From an uncultured Thermomicrobium sp. (GTDB taxonomy: Bacteria > Chloroflexota > Chloroflexia > Thermomicrobiales > Thermomicrobiaceae): DNA of 64,000 bases. Each line of letters opens with the position of its first letter. Within the stretch, counting starts at the first letter, position 1. The stretch covers positions 1-64,000 of the forward strand of contig CALIMB010000019.1 in NCBI GenBank assembly GCA_938028665.1, read 5' to 3'. Below the pieces are notes generated by a model. The model was not told the origin of the DNA. It saw only the letters and a program-made list of their open reading frames with translations, and ran no database searches. This document shows positions 19,661 through 29,671 of this stretch, piece after piece. The translations under genes and the position numbers were made by a program.

Positions 19661-20955
19661 GCATCCGACGGTGGAATGTTCTCTGTGTCCTCTGCATCCT
19701 AGCCACATCACTGGCGGCTTGTCGCGTCCCTCTTGCGCTCGCCCCGAGTTTGCCGGAGTCGACAAGCACGTTGACGGTGCGGACACGACTTGAGCAACCC
19801 TTCTACTCCACCGCCGATGGTTTGGCTGCAATTGCAATCAGGATGAACCTCCCATCCAGTTTTGGTCCCGAAGAGCGCCCCTCGCTTGGTGGAGGTGGTG
19901 TCCTTCGGATACTCTACGCACCTGACCAGGATCCGCGTTATCCGGACACCGACTTCTATGCCTGGCCGGAGTCACAGGGGTGGATTGGCGAACTTCTTCC
20001 TGGTCAGCTCGTCGAAGAGACGTTTCTCTCACGATACCCGTATCTTGACGGGATCATTGTTCGCGTGGGGACGTACGGCGCGGATGTCGGCCGAGGTACC
20101 GGTCATCTGCGAGCGGATATCTCGGCGATCGTTCGCGAAGCCCCGATCGCTGGCCGGGAACTTACAACGCTCCCAGGCGGAGGAGCGGTCGAGGTGATTG
20201 GCAGCCGTGAGGGATGGATCCGTGTTCGCTTGCCGGATGGTCGTATCGGGTATATCGATCGTGCACTCTTCGCCGAGCTCCCGCCACCGGCTCGCTGGAA
20301 CACCGGCATGCTCGTCTTGCGCCTCTACCGCGCCGATGATGACGAGTTGCTCCGCGAGTCAAGTCTCGATGTTCGGGCTTTGAGCGATGAGAGCCATGTC
20401 ACCTTTCGTTTCGCACCGCTGCCAGATTCATATCGTGTTGAGTACCGCTTCACAATTGAAGCTGTCGATTCTGCTCCTGGCCACGCCGTGACATTATGGG
20501 GTGATCCATCCACCGGCGGAGTGATCTTTCGTCCAAGCTATGAGCCGGTGGTCATGGCTGAAGTGTCACTTGATTCCGGACGGTGGTCAGGAGTGGAGAA
20601 CACGCTCGAAGTGCGCTTTCCGCCTATTCGGCCGACGCGTGACACCTATCTTCGGCTCGTGATTGAAGCCGGGGAACGGCCTCTTGTGGTGCACTGGTCG
20701 ATGGTGCGACCACCCGGAAATCTTCCGCTGAGGAGCCAAGATGACCCAGGAATCTGGGGCGCGGTGGTTTTTAACGCGCGCTATCTTAACGATGTTCCCG
20801 TCGCGCTGTTGCTCCGTTCCGGGGTGGCGCGCACTATACGGCTGTTCCTGAACGATCCGCTGCTGACGGTTAGCTATCTGCTGGTCTCGGTGAGCGTCGT
20901 AGCACTCACTGGGTGGAGTTGGAGGAAGCGTGGTCGTCGAGCGCTCCCGTCGTGA
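19657..20955 (+). CDS. Lipoprotein with SH3-like domain
   Basis: Lipobox-like LATSLAAC; IVREAPIAGRELTTLPGGGAVEVIGSREGWIRVRLPDGRIGYID; C-terminal TM helix. Confidence 0.65.
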   Translation: MSIRRWNVLCVLCILATSLAACRVPLALAPSLPESTSTLTVRTRLEQPFYSTADGLAAIAIRMNLPSSFGPEERPSLGGGGVLRILYAPDQDPRYPDTDFYAWPESQGWIGELLPGQLVEETFLSRYPYLDGIIVRVGTYGADVGRGTGHLRADISAIVREAPIAGRELTTLPGGGAVEVIGSREGWIRVRLPDGRIGYIDRALFAELPPPARWNTGMLVLRLYRADDDELLRESSLDVRALSDESHVTFRFAPLPDSYRVEYRFTIEAVDSAPGHAVTLWGDPSTGGVIFRPSYEPVVMAEVSLDSGRWSGVENTLEVRFPPIRPTRDTYLRLVIEAGERPLVVHWSMVRPPGNLPLRSQDDPGIWGAVVFNARYLNDVPVALLLRSGVARTIRLFLNDPLLTVSYLLVSVSVVALTGWSWRKRGRRALPS

Positions 20956-21739
20956 GTGTGTCCTCTGTGGCACGTCATTTATTGGGAGGAGCTTTCTCTG
21001 TCATGCCTGTAGCGCCCGTTATCGGCGCCAGCGCCCGAGTCGTCAGCTGCGGCGACAGTTCTACGAAGGAGTCGACCGGTTGTATCCGTGCTGGGCGAAC
21101 ACCTATGGCTCGTACAACATACCGCTTGGCTTGCTCCGTGTCCTTGAGCAGTTGCCGCGAGCAGTACAGATCCTTGAGCTCGGGTGCGGTGGTGGTGCGC
21201 TGCTTCGAGAGCTGGCGGCCCGAGGATTTGGTAAGCTCGTCGGACTTGATCTCGCGCGCACTGCACTTGTCGAGGCACGCCAACGAACGACACCGGCTGG
21301 CCTCGTCCTGGCTGAGGCCGAGCGTCTGCCGTTCCGTGACCAGAGTTTCGATGTTGTACTGGCAGCTGATGTCATCGAGCACGTAGATTGTGTTGACGAA
21401 CACCTGGCTGAGGTCGCACGTGTGTTACGCAAGGGCGGACTGTACCTTGTGAAGACCCCGAACCGGCCGCTCGCCGAGGCGTACTATCGGCTTGTTGGAC
21501 TGAATGACTACCCCTTCTGGCATCCGTCGCTCTTGTCTCCTGGAGAGCTTCGGGCGGTCTTTGCTCGCCACGGCTTTACTGTCACCTTCGTGCCACAACC
21601 AGGGCTGACACCGGCCCAGCTGCGGAAAATCCCCTCGCGGTTTCTGCGACGGCTCGCCCAGCAGCTACCGGTCGCGTATCTACCGGTATGGCTCCGTCCC
21701 CACCTAGAGGTTGTAGCAGTTCTAGGGGCTGGCCATTAA
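20930..21739 (+). CDS. SAM-dependent methyltransferase with N-terminal Cys-rich (zinc-ribbon-like) segment
   Basis: CVLCGTSFIGRSFLCHAC; ILELGCGGGALLRELAARG; LPFRDQSFDVVLAADVIEHV. Confidence 0.8.
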   Translation: MVVERSRRECVLCGTSFIGRSFLCHACSARYRRQRPSRQLRRQFYEGVDRLYPCWANTYGSYNIPLGLLRVLEQLPRAVQILELGCGGGALLRELAARGFGKLVGLDLARTALVEARQRTTPAGLVLAEAERLPFRDQSFDVVLAADVIEHVDCVDEHLAEVARVLRKGGLYLVKTPNRPLAEAYYRLVGLNDYPFWHPSLLSPGELRAVFARHGFTVTFVPQPGLTPAQLRKIPSRFLRRLAQQLPVAYLPVWLRPHLEVVAVLGAGH

Positions 21740-21988
21740 TGGCATGGCATTGATCCAAGTCTTCACGCCTCGACTACAAGGGTCCACGTCGCGTGGTCCG
21801 TAAGGAGGCTTGTCAAGTTCTCGGAGCACGAGGATGAGAAGCGCGGTGTTGCGACTCCTGGGTGTCCTATCGGCACGCTGAGCATGACCAGCGGCGTCTC
21901 CCTGCCATACTGCGTATTCAAGACGCGACGTACAGGTAGGGCGCTCATCTTTAAACGGAAGCACAACCAGGTCGTGTAGCGTACACTG

Positions 21989-22576
21989 GTGGTGACGAAA
22001 TCTCGCAGCGAAAGGAGAGTCCATGTGCGGTTGGTCCTTTGCCTGATCCTCGCGCTGGTCTGCGCAGGTTGCCTTGCCGCCCAACCACTTGGTGGTCCTG
22101 TGAGTGTGCGCATCCCGGCAAGCCCGACCCCGCAGCGTGCCGGAACATCATCGTTCGCCTTACCGGGTGGTGACAGAGGGACGTTTTCGGTCTTCGGACC
22201 ACCGGAGGTAGTCACGCCAATGCCCGAACCGGCGGCTTACCGGGACGATATAGATGTCCGAGAGTTGTATCGGGATCTTGCGACCTACGCAGACGTCCCA
22301 CTGCAATATCGCGGTACGGTCTGGGCGGTCGTGGAGCAGGGTGAGCTCGTCTTCGTCCAAGTCAAGGTGTCTTTCGGACAGGGAGCAGATGACTGGCGAG
22401 CGATCGTGGTGATGTTTCCCACGTACCGGAATCCGGTCGATACGAGCGTCGTGCGCGAAGGTGTGACGGTAGTTGTCTGGGGACGACCGCGGACGATGCT
22501 CCGCTTCAACGATGATGCAGGACAGGAGGTTGAGCAACCCTTGCTTTTAGGTGATCGGATTGAGGTGATGGAATGA
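21989..22576 (+). CDS. Putative lipoprotein of unknown function
   Basis: Signal sequence LVLCLILALVCAGC; 195 aa ORF. Confidence 0.55.
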   Translation: MVTKSRSERRVHVRLVLCLILALVCAGCLAAQPLGGPVSVRIPASPTPQRAGTSSFALPGGDRGTFSVFGPPEVVTPMPEPAAYRDDIDVRELYRDLATYADVPLQYRGTVWAVVEQGELVFVQVKVSFGQGADDWRAIVVMFPTYRNPVDTSVVREGVTVVVWGRPRTMLRFNDDAGQEVEQPLLLGDRIEVME

Positions 22577-22580
22577 CAAA

Positions 22581-22597
22581 GCCCCGCTCCAGCGGGG
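22581..22597 (-). terminator. Terminator downstream of tRNA-Glu
   Basis: GCCCCGCT-GGA-GCGGGGC followed by TTTG on the minus strand. Confidence 0.75.
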
Positions 22598-22607
22598 CAT
22601 AAAGACG

Positions 22608-22681
22608 TGGCGCATACGGGATTCGAACCCGTGATCTCCGCCTTGAGAGGGCGGTGTCCTTGGCCGCTAGACGAATGCGCC
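22608..22681 (-). tRNA. tRNA-Glu (anticodon CUC)
   Basis: GGCGCATTCGTCTAGCGGCCAAGGACACCGCCCTCTCAAGGCGGAGATCACGGGTTCGAATCCCGTATGCGCCA folds as a cloverleaf; CCA not encoded. Confidence 0.95.
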
Positions 22682-23133
22682 GCGGCACCGCAACGAGTAT
22701 AGCAGTTTTGGTGAACTGCTGTCTAGGTGCGCTGTGCGGCGGATTTCGCAAAAGACCATGCCTCACTCTTCAGTCGGCGTTGGAAGTGTAGTCTGCCAGG
22801 AAGAGTACCTGCGACGGGCAATCGACATGGCTGTGGAGATCACTCCGGCCGTTCGGCCGTTCTCATTGTGGTGAAGTGCCGGAGACCGGCTATTGGTGAC
22901 CTGGGGGGCTAGAAAGTTATCGGCAACAATGTACTGCTCATTATGCCCACCGTCTGATGATCGGTACTGGGAACGTGCTCGTAGGGATTGGCAACTGACT
23001 CACTTGTACTGTTTTTGACGGTTTTGAGAGCGGAGGGTGTGAGAAGTCCACCCGTACGACGCTAGTAGGAAGCTATGCGATTTCGGCAGGTACACTTCTT
23101 CTGGTCATCAAACTTGTCGACGTCTTGTGCGAT

Positions 23134-23163
23134 TTGACAGAGGTCGTGGTGCTCCACTATACT
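23134..23163 (+). promoter_or_regulatory. Sigma-70-type promoter for yqeY-pgpH-ybeY
   Basis: TTGACA - 18 nt - TATACT, about 65 nt upstream of yqeY. Confidence 0.65.
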
Positions 23164-23227
23164 GCGCCGGAAACCTGGCCGATGCCACCGTTGCTTTGCA
23201 TAGGCAGTAGGTCCAGAAGTAGCGAGG

Positions 23228-23707
23228 TTGAATGCGAGGTCAGGGGTGAGTGGACTCGCCGAACGACTTCTCGCTGATCTACAAGACGCGGTACGATCGG
23301 GAGATACTACGACACGCGAAGTGATTCGCTTTCTGCGTGCTGAGATCAAGAATCGCGAGATCGAGCGGGGTCGCTCTTTGACCGATGACGAGATCATTGA
23401 AGTGATCCGCCGCCAGATTAAGATGCGGCGTGAAGCGATTGAGCAGTTCGCCCAAGGAGGCAGACAAGACCTGGTCGAGCGCGAGGAAGCGCAGATCCGC
23501 GTTCTTGAATCATATCTTCCACAACAACTCTCGCCAGAAGAGCTGCTCGAACTGGCGCGGGCCGTCGTTCAGGAAGTTGGTGCTACTGGCCCACGTGACA
23601 TGGGACGGGTGATGCCGGTACTGCGCGAGCGAGTGGGCCCGCGTGCAGAAGGGCGTGCGATCGCGGAGGCAGCGCAACGGGCGCTCGCCGAGGTCGCGGG
23701 GCTGTGA
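23228..23707 (+). CDS. yqeY: GatB/YqeY domain-containing protein
   Basis: LLADLQDAVRSGDTTTREVIRFLRAEIKNREIE...ESYLPQQLSPEEL. TTG or an internal GTG start (23246). Confidence 0.88.
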   Translation: MNARSGVSGLAERLLADLQDAVRSGDTTTREVIRFLRAEIKNREIERGRSLTDDEIIEVIRRQIKMRREAIEQFAQGGRQDLVEREEAQIRVLESYLPQQLSPEELLELARAVVQEVGATGPRDMGRVMPVLRERVGPRAEGRAIAEAAQRALAEVAGL

Positions 23708-23750
23708 GCTCCGGGGTGAGCTGCTCACGCAAGCGAGGTGACGAGCGGCA

Positions 23751-25916
23751 GTGCGTTCATTCTTTCGGCGCCTATCAGATCGCACAACGTCTCCCCTGCG
23801 GGCGCTGCCTCCTCGGGTACGCGAATGGTTACTCTGGATCACGGTCGCGTTGACCCTCTGGCTCCCGTTAGGACTTTTCGTGTTTGGAGCCTGGGAGGCC
23901 AGTGGCGTTCACCTGCGCCCCGGACAGATCGCTGACCGCACAATCAAGGCTCCGTACACGGCAACGTTTGAGTCGCAGCTTCTCACGCAGCAAGCACGGC
24001 GAGAGGCATATGACGACGCGCGGAACGTTGTGCTGGTGCGTGATCCGTCAGTGGAAGCTGCACAGCTCGAGGCGCTTAACCGCGTCTTGACACAGCTCGA
24101 GAACATTCGCAGTCAACGGAACACGGACTTAGCTGCCGCGACACAGCAGGCGCGAGCTGCGCTTGAGGGGCTGAGTCCAGAAGATGCGCAACTCCTCGTC
24201 AGTCTGTCCGACGCCAGTTGGGGGCGGATCGAAGCAGAGGCTCGCCGGGTCTTGGCGGGGGTGCTGGCCGAAGAAGTCCGCTCCGACAATGTTGCTCAGG
24301 TCAAGGAACAACTGCCCGATCGGGTCTCGCTGGCTTTGAATGCAGTCGAACGCCGGTTGGTTGTTGTCCTCGTCCGCTCCTTTGTGCGACCGAACGTCCG
24401 GGTAGACGAACAAGCAACACGCGCTGCTCGCGAAGCGGCGGCGCAAGCTGTTGCGCCGATCACGGTGACCGTGCAGGAGGGGCAGGTGATCGTGCGCGAT
24501 GGGGATCCGGTCACTCCTGAGGCGCTTGAGAAACTGGAGTTCTACGGGCTCCTTTCCCCACGGCAGTCTTGGCCGGAGTTCCTCGGTTTACTGGCTCTGC
24601 TCTGGTTGTGGGCGGGTGCGTTTGTGCTCGCTCTCTATCGCTCGACCCAGCACACACGCCAGTCACGGCAGCTTCTGCTTATCGTTGGTCTTGTGGTGGT
24701 CACCCTGTTGGCCGGTCGTCTGCTCGTTCCCGTTCCGGAGCTGCGCTATGCCTTCCCCGTTGCGGGGACGGTGATGCTCTTGGCAGTTTTATTGGACTTC
24801 CGGACCGCTGTGCTGGCCAGCTGGATGCTCGCGTTAGCGCTCGGCATTCTCGACAACTTTTCACTGCTTACAACGCTCGTCGCGGGATTCGGAAGTCTGG
24901 CCGGAGCCGCGGTGGTTTGGCGTGCTGAACGAACCATAACGTTCCTTTGGAGCGGAGTCGCTGTTGCCGCAGCGACGGCAGTGACCGCGTTGTCGGGGTT
25001 GCTCGCGCTCGGTCGGCAGCCGGTGGATCTCTCGTTGGCGGGGAACGTGGTGCTGCAGAGCGGAATAAACGGGGCCCTTTCAGCGAGCCTCTGTTTCCTC
25101 TCTTTCAGCCTTCTTGGGCGATTGCTGGGGATTACAACGCACTTGCAGCTACTTGAGTTGGCGCATCCGACGCAGCCACTCTTGGCACGGTTAGCGCGCG
25201 AGGCACCAGGGACTTATCATCACAGTCTTGTCGTGGGAAATCTGGCGGAGACGGCGGCTGAAGTGGTAGGGGCCGACCCGCTCCTCACTCGCGTCGCCTG
25301 CCTGTATCACGACATTGGCAAGATCCTCCATCCCGAACTCTACGTCGAGAACCAAACGAACCGCATCAACGTTCATGAAACGCTCGATCCGCGGACAAGT
25401 GCGCGGCTGATCAAGGAACACGTGACCGAGGGTGTACGCTTGGCGAAGCGGGCTCGCCTGCCCAAGCCGATTGTCGATGTTGTGCAGCAGCACCATGGTA
25501 CGACGTTGATCAAATATTTCTACGTCAAAGCACAGGACTCTGGTCTTCAGGTCGATGAACGAGAGTTCCGTTATCCCGGACCGCGTCCACAGTCCAAGGA
25601 AGCGGCGGTGGTGCTGCTTGCCGACAGTGTGGAAGCAGCCGTACGAGCAGCGGCGCAGGCTGGGAAACTTTACGAGCCGGGGGATCCACAATCTGTTTCC
25701 CAACGCCTGGCAGCAATTGTTGATCGGGTGATCCGGGACCGACTTGAGGATGGGCAGCTGGATGAAGCCGACCTTACACTCCGGCAGATCAGCGAGATTC
25801 GCCGTGTCTTCCTATCCATGCTAGAAGGTGTCTACCATCCCCGAATCGAATACCCAGAACCGACCCGTGAGCCCGTCGCACAGGCGATCGACGAGCGCGC
25901 GGCAGCTGAAGCATGA
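23751..25916 (+). CDS. pgpH: 7TM-HD family c-di-AMP phosphodiesterase-like protein (PgpH/YqfF)
   Basis: Extracellular domain, 7 TM segments and HD domain (APGTYHHSLVVGNLAETAAE, ACLYHDIGKILHPELYVENQ). Confidence 0.9.
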   Translation: MRSFFRRLSDRTTSPLRALPPRVREWLLWITVALTLWLPLGLFVFGAWEASGVHLRPGQIADRTIKAPYTATFESQLLTQQARREAYDDARNVVLVRDPSVEAAQLEALNRVLTQLENIRSQRNTDLAAATQQARAALEGLSPEDAQLLVSLSDASWGRIEAEARRVLAGVLAEEVRSDNVAQVKEQLPDRVSLALNAVERRLVVVLVRSFVRPNVRVDEQATRAAREAAAQAVAPITVTVQEGQVIVRDGDPVTPEALEKLEFYGLLSPRQSWPEFLGLLALLWLWAGAFVLALYRSTQHTRQSRQLLLIVGLVVVTLLAGRLLVPVPELRYAFPVAGTVMLLAVLLDFRTAVLASWMLALALGILDNFSLLTTLVAGFGSLAGAAVVWRAERTITFLWSGVAVAAATAVTALSGLLALGRQPVDLSLAGNVVLQSGINGALSASLCFLSFSLLGRLLGITTHLQLLELAHPTQPLLARLAREAPGTYHHSLVVGNLAETAAEVVGADPLLTRVACLYHDIGKILHPELYVENQTNRINVHETLDPRTSARLIKEHVTEGVRLAKRARLPKPIVDVVQQHHGTTLIKYFYVKAQDSGLQVDEREFRYPGPRPQSKEAAVVLLADSVEAAVRAAAQAGKLYEPGDPQSVSQRLAAIVDRVIRDRLEDGQLDEADLTLRQISEIRRVFLSMLEGVYHPRIEYPEPTREPVAQAIDERAAAEA

Positions 25917-26395
25917 CGAGGAAATCGCTTCGTGTCGGCATTCGCAGAAGTGAGGGACTCGGTCGATTAGTCTCAGTGCGGCGGTTAGCGCGTTTACTGC
26001 GCGCTGCCGCTGAGCGAGAAGGTGTCTCTGGTGAAGTGGGCGTGTGGATCTGTCGTGACGACGAAATCGCCGAACTCCACGAGCGTTTCCAGGGCGTTCC
26101 TGGACCGACTGATGTGCTAAGTTTCCCTGGCGATCCACCGTACTTGGGGGACATTGCCGTGTCGGCTGATACGGCTGCGCTCCAGGCTACCGAGATGGGG
26201 CATTCGGTAGGTCGGGAAATCGCCTTTCTGGTCCTCCATGGTTTCCTTCATCTCATTGGTTACGATGATCTGAGTGAGCTGGATCGGTCACGCATGCTCA
26301 AGCGTCAGGAGGAACTACTCCGTGCGTTCGAAGAAGAAGAACCAGGAAGCTGGGAACCAGCTTCGCGTCAGCGTCGTTCTTACGGTGAAGGATGA
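25913..26395 (+). CDS. ybeY: Endoribonuclease YbeY
   Basis: GPTDVLSFPGDPPYLGDIAVS and LVLHGFLHLIGYDD (H-x3-H-x5-D region). Confidence 0.9.
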   Translation: MTRKSLRVGIRRSEGLGRLVSVRRLARLLRAAAEREGVSGEVGVWICRDDEIAELHERFQGVPGPTDVLSFPGDPPYLGDIAVSADTAALQATEMGHSVGREIAFLVLHGFLHLIGYDDLSELDRSRMLKRQEELLRAFEEEEPGSWEPASRQRRSYGEG

Positions 26396-27392
26396 GGCGG
26401 AGTCGCTACCTGGATTGCTTGGTTCACTGGAGCAGCAAACGTGCCCCCCTGACGAAGTAATTGTTGTCGATGGGGGATCACGGGATGCGACGGTCAATAT
26501 CTTACGCGCGTGGCAGCAGCGCCTTCCACTACGTATCCTGCAAGCGCCTGGTACGACGATCGCACAGGGCCGCAATTTGGCGCTTGCTGAAGCACGGGGC
26601 GATATCGTTGCGGTGACAGACGGGGGCGTGGTGCTGGTACCGGACTGGCTGGAGCGCTTAATTGCCCCTTTTAGGTATCACGATGGGCCGGATGTCGTTA
26701 GTGGCTTCTTCCGTGGTGCCCCAGAGACGCCGACTGAGCTTGCTCTGGCTGTGACGACACTACCCGATGCCGAGGAGATTCATCCTGCTCGCTTCTTACC
26801 ATCGAGCCGCTCGGTAGCTTTCCGCCGAAGTCTCTTTGTGGCAGGAATCCGCTATCCTGAGTGGCTCGACTACTGTGAGGACGTAGTCTTTGATCTGCGA
26901 CTTCTGCGGGCAGGAGCCCATTTTGCCTTCGAGCCACAGGCGCTCGTCTTTTATCGGCCGCGGTCTTCGCTCCGTGCCTTTGCCGTGCAGTATTTCCGCT
27001 ATGCGCGCGGTGATGGGAAAGCAGGGCTGTTTACAGCGCGTCATGCTGTACGGTACGCAACCTACCTCATCTTTCTGCCGCTCGTGGCGTGGATCCGACG
27101 CTGGCCGATCGTCGCGCTTGCCCTTACCGGTGCTGCAGTCTATCTTCACCGCCCCTACCGCCGTCTCTGGCGGCGAAGAGGGGAATTCCCACCGGGGTGG
27201 ATCGTGCGGGCGGGGTTTCTCGTTCCAATTGTGCGGCTGGTCGGGGATCTTGCAAAGCAACTTGGTTATCCGGTTGGGCTCTGGTGGCGGTGGCGTCACT
27301 ATGGTCTTAGACGGACGTGGCGCTCGATCCCAGAATCTGTTGCGTCGCCTCCAAGATCGATAGGCGCAAGAACTCAGCAGCCCAGAGTGTGA
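26322..27392 (+). CDS. Glycosyltransferase family 2
   Basis: VSVVLTVKDEAESLPGLLGSLEQQTCPPDEVIVVDGGSRDAT. Start overlaps the ybeY 3' end and is uncertain. Confidence 0.85.
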   Translation: MRSKKKNQEAGNQLRVSVVLTVKDEAESLPGLLGSLEQQTCPPDEVIVVDGGSRDATVNILRAWQQRLPLRILQAPGTTIAQGRNLALAEARGDIVAVTDGGVVLVPDWLERLIAPFRYHDGPDVVSGFFRGAPETPTELALAVTTLPDAEEIHPARFLPSSRSVAFRRSLFVAGIRYPEWLDYCEDVVFDLRLLRAGAHFAFEPQALVFYRPRSSLRAFAVQYFRYARGDGKAGLFTARHAVRYATYLIFLPLVAWIRRWPIVALALTGAAVYLHRPYRRLWRRRGEFPPGWIVRAGFLVPIVRLVGDLAKQLGYPVGLWWRWRHYGLRRTWRSIPESVASPPRSIGARTQQPRV

Positions 27393-28533
27393 CGCGCCGA
27401 CGAATTTCCAGGGGATGAGCGATAAGCTCGTGCAAGCGGACCTTTGTCGTGACAGGTGTGAGAGTGATGAAGGCGGCCTCGCCGCGGTACTGATCAAGTG
27501 ACTCGTGGGAATCAATACGCAGCACAACTGCGAAGGCACAGCTTGTACTAGCCGAGGCCTGTGCCTCTTCCGCCAGGGTACGAGCAGTTTCCGCAAGTGC
27601 CGTTGCAGTGCTGGGGATGCTTGTGAGCACGGTCGCATAACGCAAGAGCGTGGTCGCAAGGGGCTCTTCAGCAAGGAGAGAAATAAGGCGTCCAGCACTA
27701 CCCTGCTCGACCAGCGCGAGTGTCCAGCCGACAGTCGCGAGCGGAGTAAGAATTGCTGTGCCTAACGTCGTCTCGTCAGTGCCATACACGTAAAGACCAA
27801 GGCGTGCCCGCACCTCCCGCTCGGCATCATCCAGGAGGGCGTCCGCAGTCGTGATATCGTTCGCCTGTGCCGTTATGCGTACGTGAACGCCATCATCCTT
27901 TGCGTACGTCGCCAGACGCGGTGTACCGCGCTGGATGAGATCGTGCAGCCGTTCCTCGACTAGTGACTCACCGAGGCCAATCGTCTTGAGCGTGCGGAAG
28001 CGAATAATGCCACCGCCGAGCTGCGGTGATAAGCGGGGGACCACTTGCTCGCGCCACATCCGCATCATCTCTCGCGGAACACCAGGCATGGCGATGATGA
28101 TCCGCCCCTCACGTTGGACGAACCAACCGGGTGCGGTACCAATCGGATTGGGGAGCGGCTCACAGGAGGGGATGCGGTACGCTTGCTTGACATTGCGTTC
28201 CGGCATTGGCAATCCCCGCGCGGCGAAGAAAGAGCGGATCCGTTCCACGAGCTCTGGATCAAGGGAAAGTGACTCGTCTAGGAGCGCGGCGATTGCCTCG
28301 CGTGTGAGGTCGTCGTCGGTCGGACCGATACCACCGGTGGTGACGATCATCTGGGCATCGTCCCAAGCCCGGCGCAGGACACGCAGGAGAAGGTCAAGGT
28401 CGTCACCGACTTGGCTACTCCAGAGTACAGGGATGCCAAGCGCAGCGAGTTCCTGAGCAAGGAACGTCGCGTTGGTATCTGTCAAGTGTCCGTCGACTAA
28501 TTCGGTGCCAATTGAGAGGATGACAGCGTCCAT
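27307..28533 (-). CDS. cinA: CinA family competence/damage-inducible protein
   Basis: MDAVILSIGTELVDGHLTDTNATFLAQELAALGIPV...TGGIGPTDDDLTREA...MPGVPREM. Confidence 0.9.
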   Translation of the reverse strand: MDAVILSIGTELVDGHLTDTNATFLAQELAALGIPVLWSSQVGDDLDLLLRVLRRAWDDAQMIVTTGGIGPTDDDLTREAIAALLDESLSLDPELVERIRSFFAARGLPMPERNVKQAYRIPSCEPLPNPIGTAPGWFVQREGRIIIAMPGVPREMMRMWREQVVPRLSPQLGGGIIRFRTLKTIGLGESLVEERLHDLIQRGTPRLATYAKDDGVHVRITAQANDITTADALLDDAEREVRARLGLYVYGTDETTLGTAILTPLATVGWTLALVEQGSAGRLISLLAEEPLATTLLRYATVLTSIPSTATALAETARTLAEEAQASASTSCAFAVVLRIDSHESLDQYRGEAAFITLTPVTTKVRLHELIAHPLEIRRRVTLWAAEFLRLSILEATQQILGSSATSV

Positions 28534-28573
28534 CGTTCCTCAACTCCACTGACGATTCTGCGACATAGTAAAC

Positions 28574-28608
28574 AACGAGCGAGCAGGACGATCTCCTGCT
28601 CGCTCGTT
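28574..28608 (-). terminator. Terminator downstream of tRNA-Arg
   Basis: 15-bp perfect stem AACGAGCGAGCAGGA-N5-TCCTGCTCGCTCGTT followed by GTTTAC on the minus strand. Confidence 0.75.
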
Positions 28609-28610
28609 CG

Positions 28611-28683
28611 TACCCTCGGAGGGATTCGAACCCCCAACCTCTTGGTTCGAAGCCAAGCGCTCTATCCCTTGAGCTACGAGGGC
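28611..28683 (-). tRNA. tRNA-Arg (anticodon UCG)
   Basis: GCCCTCGTAGCTCAAGGGATAGAGCGCTTGGCTTCGAACCAAGAGGTTGGGGGTTCGAATCCCTCCGAGGGTA. Confidence 0.93.
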
Positions 28684-28741
28684 CCACGCCCTCAGAGTAG
28701 TGTACCAGACAGGGAGTCTTGCCGGCTAGTCAGCCCTGCAG

Positions 28742-29671
28742 CTAAACGGGTGGTTTGTGTGCGATGATGCGGATCCGCCCAGATCGGCGGAAGAGAGCAG
28801 CCAGGATACCGATGGGCGTGGCTGCAAGAATGAGGACGAAATGCAGTCGAGTAAGAAGACGTTCAGTTCGTTTCCATCCCCGTACCCGCGCCAGAAGTCG
28901 CAAACCCCATGCCCACTCCAGCCCGTGCCACTCGTGATATTCACTGACGATCGTGAACCCGGCCGCTGTAAATGCACGGCGTACCGTTTCGGGCGTGAAG
29001 ACACTTCGATGTCTGGGTGGGTCGTAACCCATCCAGGCCGGGCCGAAAAACGTGGCTGCCCAAGAGTGGCCGTTCGGCAGCCAAGCGATCACGACTCCGC
29101 CGGGGCGGAGCAATGTGGCGATTCGGCTGAGTGCCTGCTGAGGCTGCGCAAGGTGCTCAAGGACGTGCTGCAAGAGAATCGTGTCATAGTTCCTGTCTGA
29201 ACTGTTGAAGTCGTCTAACGTTCCTTCGATCACCTCAAGCCCACGCGCACGCGCCAGCTGCACGGCTTCGGCATCGGGTTCGAGACCTCGGACGCGCGGA
29301 TTGCCTGCCTCACGGATGAGCTGTAGGAGTTCACCAGTGGCGCACCCGATCTCGAGGATGCGGCGTGGTGGAGCGAGGTACGACCAAAGCTGGCGGATCT
29401 CCCGTCGGAGTGCCAAACGGCGTGCCCAGGCAGTGATTCCTTGGCGCCGATGTGGATCGTACTCACGGGGGTAGAAGCGAGCTTCCGTGCCGGGTCGCGG
29501 TTGCGGTGTCAGATAACGGAATTTGCAGCGTCGGCAAATGACGAGTTGTATAGGAGCGGGTAGGGTTCCGTAGCGGAGATCGTCCAACCAGCCGAGCGGT
29601 TCTGGATCATCCGCACCGCACAGTCCGCATGAGACTGGTTCAAGGAGACTGGTATCACTGCTCATCATCAT
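28742..29671 (-). CDS. Class I SAM-dependent methyltransferase
   Basis: CGLCGA...CRRCKFRYLTPQPRP; ILEIGCATGELLQLIREAGNPRVRGLEPD. Confidence 0.85.
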   Translation of the reverse strand: MMMSSDTSLLEPVSCGLCGADDPEPLGWLDDLRYGTLPAPIQLVICRRCKFRYLTPQPRPGTEARFYPREYDPHRRQGITAWARRLALRREIRQLWSYLAPPRRILEIGCATGELLQLIREAGNPRVRGLEPDAEAVQLARARGLEVIEGTLDDFNSSDRNYDTILLQHVLEHLAQPQQALSRIATLLRPGGVVIAWLPNGHSWAATFFGPAWMGYDPPRHRSVFTPETVRRAFTAAGFTIVSEYHEWHGLEWAWGLRLLARVRGWKRTERLLTRLHFVLILAATPIGILAALFRRSGRIRIIAHKPPV

